Part shown: positions 20,959-31,012 of the stretch, piece by piece
How the letters are laid out: each line of letters starts with the position of its first letter
Numbering within the stretch: the first letter of the stretch is position 1
Made by a program: the position numbers and the translations under genes
Source: Haliotis asinina
Lineage: Eukaryota > Mollusca > Gastropoda > Lepetellida > Haliotidae
Direction of reading: 5' to 3'
Assembly (NCBI RefSeq): GCF_037392515.1
Contig: NC_090291.1
Coordinates: forward strand, 34,867,001 to 34,931,000
Length of the DNA stretch: 64,000 bases
The notes under the pieces: model-generated
Told to the model about the DNA's origin: nothing
What the model saw: the letters and a program-made list of their open reading frames with translations, nothing else
The model's database searches: none

Positions 20959-21157
20959 CGACTATGCGACGCGACTAACGGGATCGAGTGGTCAGTCACT
21001 GACTTGGTTGACGCATGTCATCGTATCTCAGATGTGTAGATCAATGCTCATGCTGTTGATCCCTGGTTTGTCTGGTCCCGACTCCATTATTTACAGACCG
21101 CCGCCATATAGTTGGAATATTGCTGAGTGCATTGTAAAACGAAACTCACTCATTCAC
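20959..21157 (+). repeat. SINE-B copy, 5'-truncated
   Basis: CGACTAACGGGATCGAGTGG through TTGACGCATGTCATCG, TTTACAGACCGCCGCCATA, GTTGGAATATTGCTGAGTGC to AACTCACTCATTCAC. Confidence 0.9.
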
Positions 21158-21899
21158 TTTGGACACCAGATAAGTTACATATTGCTGTCCTGAATCTTAC
21201 ATCAGTCACGAGAACCACTCTTGCATGCTCAAATGCTGCTACGTCACACGTGGCGATGACGTCACAGTAGACAGTATCCATATATATTCTTTCTTTCTTT
21301 CTTCTATTGATTAAGAAAAACAAATATCACGTGTAAAGGAGCATTTTCGTTGAGAGTATGTGGTAATATCTCATTGCATAATGAAAGACCCGACATTCGG
21401 TACACCTGACGGAGTGGGTACTCAAGATTTCAACAGATCTCAACTTCAATACAGGTCCATTACTGCAAGCATCAAAGGAATGAGTAAAGAGAGACACTAT
21501 AAAGAAGTATGTAGATCCGTATTGTTTGGAAAAAGTTCGACGGATGTGACAATGTTAAAATAATATTCCACTATGTGATCGGTGTTACGCACCAAAGAAT
21601 AGAAAGCACCGGATGAAAATTAGTCAAGCATATATTCACACGCTGCTGTCAAAGAACGCACACTTTGGGTGACATTTTCTTTCTAATAATAAATCAATAT
21701 TCTTTATACAAGCTTTTCTTGTTTATCACTAATATATGGGAATATTATACAACTCACGTTATAATGCAGTCAATTCGACTTTGAAAATTCAATTCACGTC
21801 AGAGAGCCTCGATGCATTTATTCAATGTTATTTCCATTTGATGACGATAAATCTGACATCAAAAGAATAGTCCTGAAATAATGCTGGTATTAAGTAATT
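21158..21899. other. Upstream non-coding sequence
   Basis: CRE-like TGACGTCA occurs in CACGTGGCGATGACGTCACAG near 21255-21270. A short TTTC run lies at 21291-21312. A 67-codon frame at 21360-21563 (+) has no recognisable motif. Confidence 0.45.
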
Positions 21900-21939
21900 A
21901 AAGTTTAATGACATACAAATGAACCTTTATCCAAATTCA

Positions 21940-22640
21940 CCGCCCCGTCCCCTCAGCGCGATGGTGGGGTCGCTTTCACGCTCAAAACGTAAACATTGTT
22001 ACACATTCAGTGACGTCATACTATTGTTATCAAAGGCACAATCACACGGTACTACCGCCGTGAAACGGCCGCCAAGATTCAATACGTTACACGCCCGTTG
22101 TATAAGCCTTCTTGTGTTGTGAAATATACCGCCGCACTGTGTACTGTTAGCCATGAAAAATTAAAACGGAGCATTGCAGAGGAGAATATCATTTCGCACG
22201 CTGTATGATCAAAGAAATCACCGATGAATGAACATGGGCCAATAAATGGAACAAAGGCAGACACAACAATGGACCAATCAGACAACTCCTCATACGGACC
22301 GGTCCAATTATCCGCAGTCAAACGCATCGCGAAAAACGCGGTAACTCCGCCAATTGGTATTTACCGCATGCATGTTTGAGCGGTTCTTTCCAGCGAAAAA
22401 CTCTGCAAGACGAGTTAAGTGCTTCACGTATATTACCCGTGTTAATTTAACACCCATTGCCTAATTGCAGCAATATAACCGCGCTAAATGAAGGAATCCA
22501 ACGTATTTACCCCTCGCGTGATAATGAACTAGCCCGACTGTCAATCACGTAGGTCGACCCCGCCCCCTCGTCATGTTGTGAGTGAATGTGTTGGTAGTGT
22601 TGACTGGTCTGGAGCGAGACACTCGTTCTGCAGGAACTTA
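21940..22640 (+). promoter_or_regulatory. CpG-rich promoter-like region upstream of the nkd-like gene
   Basis: Base composition changes here. CpG dinucleotides become frequent (for example CCCCTCAGCGCGATG, AAACGGCCGCCAAG, GACCCCGCCCCCTCG) in an otherwise AT-rich window. CCAAT-type boxes lie near 22239, 22264 and 22352, and a GC box CCCCGCCCC at about 22558-22567. WWCAAAG motifs suited to TCF/LEF or SOX factors lie at 22029-22036 (ATCAAAGG), 22208-22214 (ATCAAAG) and 22250-22257 (AACAAAGG). GCCGCCA, matching the Drosophila TCF helper motif GCCGCCR, lies at 22068-22074. I see no TATA box and cannot place the start site. Promoter identity is inferred from position and composition. Confidence 0.55.
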
Positions 22641-22733
22641 CCCTTCTCAAAGTGCGATTTTCGGACTACTTCACGTTGAATGGGTGACTTTTTCTACTGC
22701 AAAGTTTGATGGAAAAGTGTGACACAGATAGCT

Positions 22734-22758
22734 ATGGGAAAACTTCAAAGTAGACATG
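22734..22758 (+). CDS. nkd: First coding exon of a Naked-cuticle-like gene
   Basis: ATG sits in a strong context (G at -3, G at +4) and the 25 coding bases give MGKLQSRH plus one base, followed by a consensus donor GTGAGT (22759-22764). With the next exon the protein begins MGKLQSRHA. Vertebrate NKD2 begins MGKLQSKHA, where Gly2 is N-myristoylated; the Gly at position 2 is kept here. NKD proteins bind Dishevelled and dampen canonical Wnt signalling, and are themselves Wnt targets in several animals. The exon ends in phase 1. Two weak-context upstream ATGs occur (22680 and 22709). Identification rests on a short N-terminus, so another myristoylated protein is possible. Confidence 0.58.
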
Positions 22759-23566
22759 GTGAGTTTTTGGGGGGAGAGTTACAGCTTGACCTCTCGCGCG
22801 CATGTTGAACATCGATCGAGAGTGACCGACCGCCAGTGTCCGAGAATGGACACCGATGGCAGAGGTTAGGTCAAGTAAATTGTCATGCAGTTGTGTAGCA
22901 TGCGATACCGTAGACGTAGACGATGTCCCTGCTTGATTTTGTTGCTGAGTTACTTTGTTTATATTTTTCATAATCACGCCCACCCTCATCCCTCGTCCGG
23001 TGCAGTTTGTCGGAGTGTACGCGTTCCACGTGAAGGTAGATGCGTGTTAGATATATACATATATATTTTTTTTATCACACTTCGCTTTAAATATCACACG
23101 TTTACTTCTATAGCATGCTAATACACCAGTTATTCCTCAACTTATATTTGTTTCTAGAACTTTAGTGTTTGAATGTAACTTGCATGTTAGACAATTGTAT
23201 AATTTCGATAACATTCCCTTTCTTACATGTTTGTGACAAACATTTAAACATCGTTGACATTATGACAATGTTGCTGAAGTTAACAGTTATGAACTTCCAG
23301 TGTCCTTCACGTTCACAAGTCTTTTAAAGTTACCAGGATGAAAAGCACTACATTGTGTAAATATTGAACCGAGTTTCAGAGCATGTATAATGATTCTGTG
23401 GGATGTCAGAGCGCTTTTGATTTACCATTTGGAAAGTAAACACACCTCAGACTGAAGTCATTTTCGTTGATCAATAGCTTTTAGCATTACTTTGGTAGAA
23501 CTGAGATAAACCAAACCTCCGAGCATTCGTGCTTTTTTTTTTATTGAACTCATTATATCGTTTCAG
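22759..23566 (+). other. Intron 1 of the nkd-like gene
   Basis: The 808-bp intron opens GTGAGT and closes with a pyrimidine-rich tract (a T run at 23533-23542) and TTTCAG. Vertebrate NKD proteins have a basic CKRRES-like stretch after the N-terminus. I looked for a microexon encoding this here and found none with usable splice sites. A frame at 22885-23121 (+) is not coding in my view. Confidence 0.55.
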
Positions 23567-23676
23567 CCGAGTGCTTCTTTGTGAATGCTCACCTCAACAA
23601 AGCGCTTGAGGAGCAAATCTGGAAGAAAAAGACCGGATTTAATCTTGCCAACTATAACATGGATGAGTCTATATCA
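23567..23676 (+). CDS. nkd: Second coding exon of the Naked-cuticle-like gene
   Basis: Acceptor TTTCAG (to 23566) and donor GTAAGT (from 23677) frame 110 bases. Joined to the phase-1 end of exon 1 they encode 37 residues beginning AECFFVNAHLNKALEEQIW and ending in MDESIS, phase 0. The CFFVNA...KALEEQIW stretch aligns loosely with the segment of vertebrate NKD1 that follows its N-terminus (SFAVSAAWARKGIEEWI). The Dishevelled-binding EF-hand region expected further on was not found in the remaining 40 kb, so later exons lie outside the window or escaped me. Splice framing and open phase make it a good exon; the family call is less sure. Confidence 0.6.
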
Positions 23677-24353
23677 GTAAGTAAAGATTAAATGGACATA
23701 CATACTCTCTTTCTAGCAGTAAATGTGTACACATGGCATGTTGACACTTTGTACACAAACTGTTCTACATTGTTTTAAAGAGCCGCTGTTGTGTGCATGC
23801 GAATTGAAACATTGTTGTACAAGTTAGTCCGAGCGCTACTTCAAAGGATCGGTCTTGAGCCACGAGGCACTGAGAGAAATAAGGGTGCCCGAAGTCCTTG
23901 CGTTTAAACTTTCAGCTTTCCACAAGACGTGATTTTATCAGCAGGAGAGCCACTCAAGACTTGTTTACGAGTTTTCGAAGGGGAAAACATATTTACAATA
24001 TGAAGCAGAGGGGACAGTTTGGGGGTGAACGAGAATGACGAAGGGAGACAGGTGCTTGGTCTGACTGTTATTGACGGTGATGAAGGGAGGGAAGGAGGGA
24101 GGCTAGCCTCTGCTTACAAATACGCAGGGCAAGGCCGCCAAGTGAAAAGCAAGCTAGCAGTGTCTCGGCTAAATTACACCGCAGAAGGAAGGTAATAGGT
24201 GCCCGTTCTGTTTGATGTTGGATAGAAATCTGATCCACGCCTGACGAAACCAAGTCGGGCCACTGAGGTGTCGTTCTGCATGACTGCCCGCCCCGATCAA
24301 TACTCAGGGCCCAGTGCTGGGGGATGCAGTTAGTAGGGAAGGGAGAGGCTAGA
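23677..24353 (+). other. Intron-like sequence after the second exon
   Basis: No further exon recognised. The + strand becomes purine-rich from about 23990 (GAAGGGAGGGAAGGAGGGAG near 24081). Confidence 0.5.
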
Positions 24354-24510
24354 TTAAGGGGTACGGGGGAATTAAGGGAGAGGGGGAATTAGTGGCAAGT
24401 AGTGTGTGTTTTACGGGGTGTCTGATCACAAGGGGGAGGGGTAGGACTGATCTCAAGGGGGAGGGGGGAAGACGGATCACAAGGGGGACGGGGGAGAGAA
24501 GTGGGTAGCA
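24354..24510 (+). other. G-rich tract with several G-quadruplex-type runs
   Basis: Runs of four to six G occur repeatedly: GGGGTACGGGGGAATTAAGG, AGGGGGAGGGGTAGG, AAGGGGGAGGGGGGAAG and AAGGGGGACGGGGGAGAG. The + strand would be the non-template strand of the nkd-like gene about 1.6-1.8 kb into it. Spacing of G runs allows intramolecular G-quadruplexes; whether they form is inference. Confidence 0.75.
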
Positions 24511-25624
24511 GATGAACACCACAGAGGGGTAAACTTTAAAGGATTCTGAGATGGACAGAACAGAGAAGGATTGGAATGAGTAATAAAGGATCTTGGATGA
24601 GGGCAGTTTTTGTAAAGAGCAATGAGAGAATTGATTCGCTTCCAAACTCCTAGCAGGTCTTGCAAGATCTGAGAGCTTGTTTGAAAGGGATATTAACATG
24701 TCTTGAATAATGTGTCTCAACGTGATGCCACCGATTTTTTTATCAGTAGATGCTCTATTGATTCAGGATCTTCAGATGATTTGTCAGGCTGTAGAGTATT
24801 TTTTCTGTCTTAGTTCCGAGTTTGAAGGTTCTTCCAGTGCATGGGTTAAACCAGAGAAATAAGGAGGGCTTTGGTGATGAGGGTGGATGTCGGCTGGTGT
24901 GAAGGTAGGGTGTCAGGGTATCAGGTAGTGTTGGTGTCACAAGGATCGGATGGAGACAGGGAGATGAATGGAAGAGTGAAGGGAATTGATTGCTGGTTGT
25001 AGGAGATACGTTTGAAGGGACACGAAAAAATGCAGTGCCGAAAAATTATTGTAAGAATGAAGACTTAACAAATGGATGAGACTATGGAGAAGAATTAAAT
25101 AAAACACATTCTGTGAGTAACTGGAGCTTTAGACAGAGTGTTAAATGTGAAATAGGAGAAGAAAAGTGGATAGGGGGAATGGTCTGATGAGTTCTGTATG
25201 GAAGAAAAATGTTGATATATGGGACCTGTGATAACAGATATACACACCAAACTGTTCAGAAGTGTGTAGAACCAGGGTGATAATAGTGTATATACTATCC
25301 AAAAGAAGTTAAATAATAACTGATTTTGTCTTGTGATTGTGGTTACACTGCCATAGCTTGTCAGTGCTGAAACTGAATTCCAGTGTGGATGTTCTTTATT
25401 GTGTATTACTTGTGTATAAGAATGGAAGTTAAAAGTTAAGATGGCAATGTGCATAAAAGTTGTCCGAATCTGTGTAAGTAAAGGGAATATAGAAGAAAAA
25501 ATTAACAGATAATGTACATCAGTACATTTTGACTTCAAATCAAACTTTTACAACAATTTAGAAAGAATATCCTTCAGTTTACATAGGTATAAATATGTGA
25601 AATTCGGAACAACTTTAATGACAG
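24511..25624. other. Intron-like sequence
   Basis: Purine-biased on the + strand (many GGATGAG, GGAGAAG stretches). A 147-codon minus frame (25095-25538) reads as hydrophobic low-complexity peptide with no domain. I consider it chance. Confidence 0.45.
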
Positions 25625-25730
25625 TGAATGAGTTTAGGTTTTCACTGCTTTTAGCAATATTATAGCAAAATCACGGCAGGGGACACCAGAAATGGGCTTT
25701 GCATTGTTCCAGTGTTGGGAATACAGGAGA
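25625..25730 (-). repeat. SINE-A 3' fragment, minus orientation
   Basis: GAATGAGTTTAGGTTTTCAC, TTTTAGCAATATTATAGC, GGGGACACCAGAAATGGGCT is the reversed tail and body; the tRNA-like head is decayed beyond TTGGGAATACAGG. Confidence 0.75.
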
Positions 25731-26836
25731 GAAATGTGTGAGAAAGAATATATTTGTTCAGTTGCCAGGTTTTTTGAGTAAGAAGGATTAACATGTATAT
25801 CATAAAAAGAATTAACCATGTCTGTTACATTGTAGGGCTAGAGGGGTGGGAGGTGGATGTGTAGAGTGAGTGGCATATTGGGAAGGACACCTCACAGAAT
25901 GAAGAAAATCTCAGTTCTCAGTGGAGAAATAGGAACTCCAGTGAGACTGAGAGAGAAATAGTTTTATATGAGTTTCCCTTTAAAAAAAAATGTCAATCAG
26001 ATGAGTGACAAATGGTGGAAACCAATGGAAGAAAGCTGATTATCTTGAGATTATTTTGTGACTTGCATTAGGAAGAGGGAATGAACGTCATGTCAGAAAT
26101 ATCTATTGAATTAAAAAAACTACTAATTTAATGAAAGTCATGCAATTTTTTTCTAAACAAATCTTATCTTTGAATAAAAAAAACAAGCTTTAATGCAAAT
26201 GTCGAATATTGAGAAAAAAACATTGATTCAGATATGTGAATGACAGCTAGGGTGCTAAAAAGATCCAGCGATTGGAAATAAAAACATTTTTTGTGTATCT
26301 CAGATTGATGAAAAAGACTTTTTTTGTGTCGTGGATTGTCAAAGTTAGTTCAATTTCCTGGAAAGCGTGGTCCAAAATTGTTTCTCGTTAAAGCTTGTGG
26401 TTACATTAGTGTTGTAGCAGTGCTGCTCACATATTGTCAGACTGGTGCAGAGCCAGTGGCTTCAACATCATTAGGTCATTTCTACTGTAATGACTCCGTT
26501 TTGTGTCAGTTTGACGGACAAATTGACCCATTAATGGATTTTGTTACTGAGAGATAATTAGGCAATTATTTTCTGAACTTTTATGAACTGAGCATTGTCT
26601 TTGCTTTTTGTTGTGGGTGATTCACACCTTTCAGTGTTGGTTTTAGTATATGCCATTTAATGGCTCTTTATTTGTTGAGCTACTGCTAAATGTTAAATCT
26701 CAATTCAATCAAGCTGTTGTATGCTTCAAAGGAAAAAGTACCACGACAGACACACTCACTTGAGGCATTTGTCAGCATACACAGTATACCAAAGTGATAT
26801 AAGATTGTTACATGTTCAGATAGAATTTGAAATGTA
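25731..26836. other. Intron-like sequence
   Basis: Frame 26324-26557 (+, 77 codons) has no recognisable motif and no donor where needed. No repeat or RNA supported. Confidence 0.4.
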
Positions 26837-27008
26837 GTCTGTCTCAAATCACAGTCCCTGAACCACATTATTTTCCCTACTGCCCTCTCTGCAATACTTA
26901 TGCGTTAAATGAAGCCCAATACCCTGGGGCTGCTTTGCAGTTTATATGTTTTTTTTTGTGACTTTCGAAAAATATATACATGCATTCAGGGACTGATCAT
27001 AAGTCTAA
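26837..27008 (+). repeat. Dispersed repeat family C, plus orientation
   Basis: GTCTGTCTCAAATCACAGTC, CTGAACCACATTATTTTCCC, CCCTCTCTGCAATACTTA, GGGGCTGCTTTGCAGTTTAT and CATTCAGGGACTGATCATAA follow in family order. It is immediately followed by a GAGT-repeat SINE tail. Confidence 0.75.
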
Positions 27009-27012
27009 TTAA

Positions 27013-27085
27013 GTGAGTGAGTGAGTGAGTTTAGTTTTACACTGTTTTTAGCAATATTCTTGCATTAACATTTCAGGGGACACCA
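27013..27085 (-). repeat. SINE-A tail fragment, minus orientation
   Basis: AGTGAGTGAGTGAGTGAGTT, TAGTTTTACACTGTTTTTAG, CAATATTC, then AGGGGACACCAGC. The head is missing or unrecognisable. Confidence 0.7.
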
Positions 27086-28557
27086 GCAAAGACCTTGGTC
27101 TGGTTAAATGTAATAGATGAATTTTGTTGTATAGTGCAATCAATGATACTGGTTAAAGGTTTTGGTTAGGTTTGATGCACCTTGTTGGCACAATGTGTAA
27201 AATCCGTTCTTGGAGTTGTGAAGAAGCATACAAAAGCAATTAATTTCATGTCTTATACATTGGGACCCTGGTGCCCTGTACAGCAATGTCCTTCAACCAA
27301 ACAAACATCTCCATGAAGATTCTATGCACTCTTAAATGGAACCGACACAATTGCCTCTGATAATTCCCCAAGAAGCAGACACTGCATATGGGTGAATGGA
27401 CACAACTAGCTTGGTGTGAAGACTGTTGGCCCAAACTAATTTGATAAATGTATTTAGAAACCATTATGGTGGCCAGCTATTAGGGGGCCTCCTGTTATAG
27501 CTGAATGACACTAGGTAGCCTGCAGGGTAATAGCATTCCATTTGGCTATACTGGGTCGGGAATGGGTTGAGAAATGCAAATCGGTGTGTTCCGATTGTGT
27601 GTCAGATGTGACAATGTGACAATCAAGGAGGTATTATCGAAAACGTTCACTCAGCCGTAAGCTCCCTGAGCATATAAACTACTCGGTTTCATCTAGAATT
27701 ATCAATCAAAGTTACATCAATATTTAACAGTGTTCTCTTGTAAAAGGAAAACTGTGTTGCTTTGTATCAGTACTTTTTACAGTATGATGCAGGGTTTCTT
27801 CAGATGTGACAATGCTGGTTTATTTAAATATCTAATTTCAGTGTCACATTCATGCTCTCTGTCACTTTGATCTAACATGACTTCAGAAGAACTGCATAAA
27901 ACAAAACTCACTCACTCGCGTTATCTAAATATTTAAGGCTCTAGGCAGTTTGCATCCGGAATTGGCACATGTGTTGATTAAAGAAAATGGTTCAAGTGAA
28001 ACTGGTAAAACATAGTTTGAACAACTTTAATTTAATCATTTGAATTGTGTTTTCAAAATGCAACAAAAGGTTTCAAACAAATTAGTATTGAAATGTGTCA
28101 CAATTTTTACACTTCAAATTTTACAACCAGTCTGGTTTTGACACAAAATTAATTATAAACCAGAGATGCCTTTTGATGAATACATCTGTTCACAGCTTGA
28201 ACAGTAAATGCACAAATTAGAAAATTGATTTTTACAGCTTGGATAAATGAGGTGTATAGCATGATGTCATATTTATTGTGGGTGTATTGACTGCTTTGTT
28301 AGTATTGCAGTTTTAGCTTGTATGGTATCAATACGCCTTGAAGTAATACTTACTAAATACAGCTGAATTTTATTTACTGGAACCCATTTGATCAAGAATT
28401 CTGATTGTTAAATTCTGTTTCTACAAAGGTTGCCTGTAGGGTTTCTAGACTAAAACCTAATCTCTGAATATATACACATATACTCATGGAAACAAATAAG
28501 AGAACACATTAAATTACAAGTGTTCCTTTATTCTTTTCTTTTCCCTTATTTGTTTCT
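27086..28557. other. Intron-like sequence
   Basis: A SINE tail remnant (GCATAAAACAAAACTCACTC) lies at about 27895-27918. Nothing else supported. Confidence 0.45.
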
Positions 28558-29052
28558 ATTAGTATATGTAATATTGATAATAACAAAGAATTCCTTCTAA
28601 AGTGAAAAGGAGCCCAAGTGAGGTGGAAGAATCTGAGTCTGACAATCTAGCCTTGCTTCATTTAAATCGCTTTCCTTGACTATAGCTCTCTGAATTAATA
28701 TCTGTTCAGCCAATGCCAAAAGTTTTCAGTTTACAAGCTCAGACCTGGCTCTTGGCCGGAAATTAAAGAAATCTAGACTGGCTTTATTAAGGGCAGAATG
28801 GGCTAGGCAGGAGGAGAAAGGGCTAGGCAGAAGGAGAAAGGGCTGTGCAGAATGAGAAAGAGCTAGGCAGAAGGAGTAAGGGCTAGGCAGATGGAGAAAG
28901 TAGGGCTAGGCAGAAGGAGAAAGGGCTAGGCAGAAGAAGAAAGGGAGGAGAAAGGGCTAGGCAGAAGGAGAAAGGGCTAGGCTGAAGGAGAAAGGGCTAG
29001 ACAGAAGGAGAAAGGGCTGGGTAGTTCCAAGATTGTGAGACAGGCTGTTTCA
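28558..29052 (-). repeat. Dispersed repeat family C, minus orientation, expanded inside
   Basis: The left end TATGTAATATTGATAATAAC, AGTGAAAAGGAGCCCAAGTG and the right end TTCCAAGATTGTGAGACAGG are family C termini. The GGGCTAGGCAGAAG segment between them has been amplified into a 20-bp tandem array, making this copy about 150 bp longer than expected. Confidence 0.78.
28795..29035. repeat. Minisatellite, 20-bp unit, about 12 copies
   Basis: GGGCTAGGCAGAAGGAGAAA repeats with occasional substitutions and indels. The motif is the internal GGGCTAGGCAGAAG of the surrounding family C repeat. Confidence 0.92.
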
Positions 29053-29934
29053 GTAAACTGAGGGTAAGTTCATGTACATATGATCTGGTAGAAATAGAAG
29101 ACTACATTTAAATTGAAAGTGATTAAACCAGGCCATTAAATAGAAGCAAAACATCATTTTTGACTGTTATTGACTTGTGCTTAATGAATAAGAAACAAAT
29201 TCTTGGAAATTAGAAACAATGTGAATATGATTGATGAAGGGAGGCAGCTTATCACATGAGTAATGAGTATTCCTTTCAGTGTGCCACACCTAAGTCAAAG
29301 ACATCATTTTCCTGGATTTTTTCACTCCTTGAAATTGTATTGTTAATTTTCCTGTTTAGGCGGGGCCCTCTTTGGCTCATTCAAACCTCCATGCTGTAAT
29401 AGATCGCTGTAGGGCTTTCATGATAGGCTTTAATTAACTGAGAAGTAATTGCCATGCTAATTACACTCATAGGAACATATTGCCATTAATTCTGGCCATT
29501 ACTGCCCGATAAAAGTTGTTGGAAGGTTCAAAAGAATTCCCACGTTTATGTTAATTGTTCCAGATAGAATAACTATTTTCTACCATTTACTTATGTCCCA
29601 TGGCAGGAGGATATATGAACCTGATTTAAGAACTAGTGATAAAACATGGCGTAAGTGGTTTTCTGGGCAAGTGTTCATCTCAAGTTCAAAGGGAAGGTTT
29701 GAGTTGGGTGAGACTAGGTTTCACTAGTAAAAGAAGTAGACCCTTTCAACTTGTCCACATACTAGGCGTGGAGTGGTGTCGGCTTGTCAGCACTGAGTAC
29801 TACACATCTGGGTCAACCATTATCATAAGCTTTTGTTCTTGAAAGTATGTACATACGGACTGTCGTGTTTATATATGTTGGGTTTGACTCTCTTGGAGGG
29901 TGGTAGTTTACTTTTTGGCTGCTTTCGTCATTAT
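29053..29934. other. Intron-like sequence
   Basis: A stretch at about 29340-29575 has higher complexity and several homeodomain-type TAATTA/AATTAC cores. No exon or repeat supported. Confidence 0.4.
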
Positions 29935-30010
29935 ATCAGCAATGTTTTAGCAATATTTCAGCAATATTATATGGTTGGGCTACCGAGAATGGGTCTCACA
30001 TTGTAACTTA
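29935..30010 (-). repeat. SINE-A fragment, minus orientation
   Basis: TTAGCAATATTTCAGCAATA, then TACCGAGAATGGGTCTCACATTG resembles the reversed tail and CAATGTGAGACCCATTTCT-like body. Highly diverged. Confidence 0.55.
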
Positions 30011-30835
30011 AAGACCCAAAGTAGGTTTTTTAAACGGTTAACACTTTAACATGAACTCATGAACTAAACGATGCAGTCAAATTATTAGAAGCATTTATGG
30101 TTCCTTGCCTTGCTGAGGTTTAGCTTTATATGAACCACTGTCTGGATATACTTACCTACTGGCAGTGTTGAAGAGTGGAATAAAATGTTTGTACAAGAAC
30201 ACCTTAACTATTTGGCTTCAAAGGTTTTGTAGATGTAGCTTGATATGAACCAGTGTATGGATAAGTTTCCTTACTGACATGTTGAAGAGTGGAGTAAGAT
30301 ATTGTCTGAGGTGTAAGGTTGTACTGAATGAACATTCCATGTCATTGCTGGTATTGTATCTCAGCAATACTACCTGCATCGATGTTGCTTCACTTTTAAT
30401 AAACACGGCGAATGACTACAGTAGACATGAACCTTGAAATCCATTATTGGACCAGTCCACAGTTTGGGGGATACTTGACTCAGCCTGACTCACAGTCTGA
30501 CCGACATCATCTGACCAATATGTTTGGCCAAGTCTGAGTGTCTATTGACCAGAATGACCGTAGCTAATTGTCAACAGTGGGTACCACCATCCTACAAGTT
30601 CCTACTGGGTACACAAACCAGTGTTTACATGCCTCGACGTTGTACTGCCGTTACGTATTCCTCACAGACTTGTCATCACAGAGTACAGGTAATGTTTGTC
30701 TCTGTCATACACTTCACCTGGAGACCCCTCAAGTGAACATTTACATTTGTCTTAAGACAAAACAGAATAATATTGTTGATATGATTATGTGCAGATAATT
30801 TAACTCAAAGCACATTGAACTCCCTCACTCACTCA
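30011..30835. other. Intron-like sequence
   Basis: A diverged local duplication is visible (GAACCACTGTCTGGATATAC near 30131 and GAACCAGTGTATGGATAAG near 30247, each followed by GTTGAAGAGTGGA.TAA). No exon supported. Confidence 0.5.
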
Positions 30836-31012
30836 GGGATGGTGGCAGTGGAATGGCCTACTGCCTAAAGCATCCCCTTTTCACACGAAGACGCGGGTTT
30901 GATTTCCCGCATGGGTAATGTGTGAAGCCCATTTCTGGTGTTCCAAATCCAAATGATATTTTTTGAATGTCACTGAAATCAGCTTAAAACCATGCTCACC
31001 TACTCAAGTGTT
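30836..31012 (+). repeat. SINE-A copy, diverged
   Basis: GATGGTGGCAGTGGAATGGC, GCGGGTTTGATTTCCCGCAT, GGGTAATGTGTGAAGCCCAT, TTCTGGTGTTCC, and a decayed tail AGCTTAAAACCATGCTCACC. Confidence 0.8.

Noticed and set aside
22079..22327. Divergent minus ORF (82 codons) in the CpG-rich region
   Set aside because: No recognisable content, no splice donor after it; a bidirectional promoter cannot be supported from sequence alone.
25095..25538. 147-codon hydrophobic minus ORF
   Set aside because: Composition follows the purine-rich + strand (Phe, Ser, Leu, Thr rich); no domain, homologous pattern or splice framing recognised.
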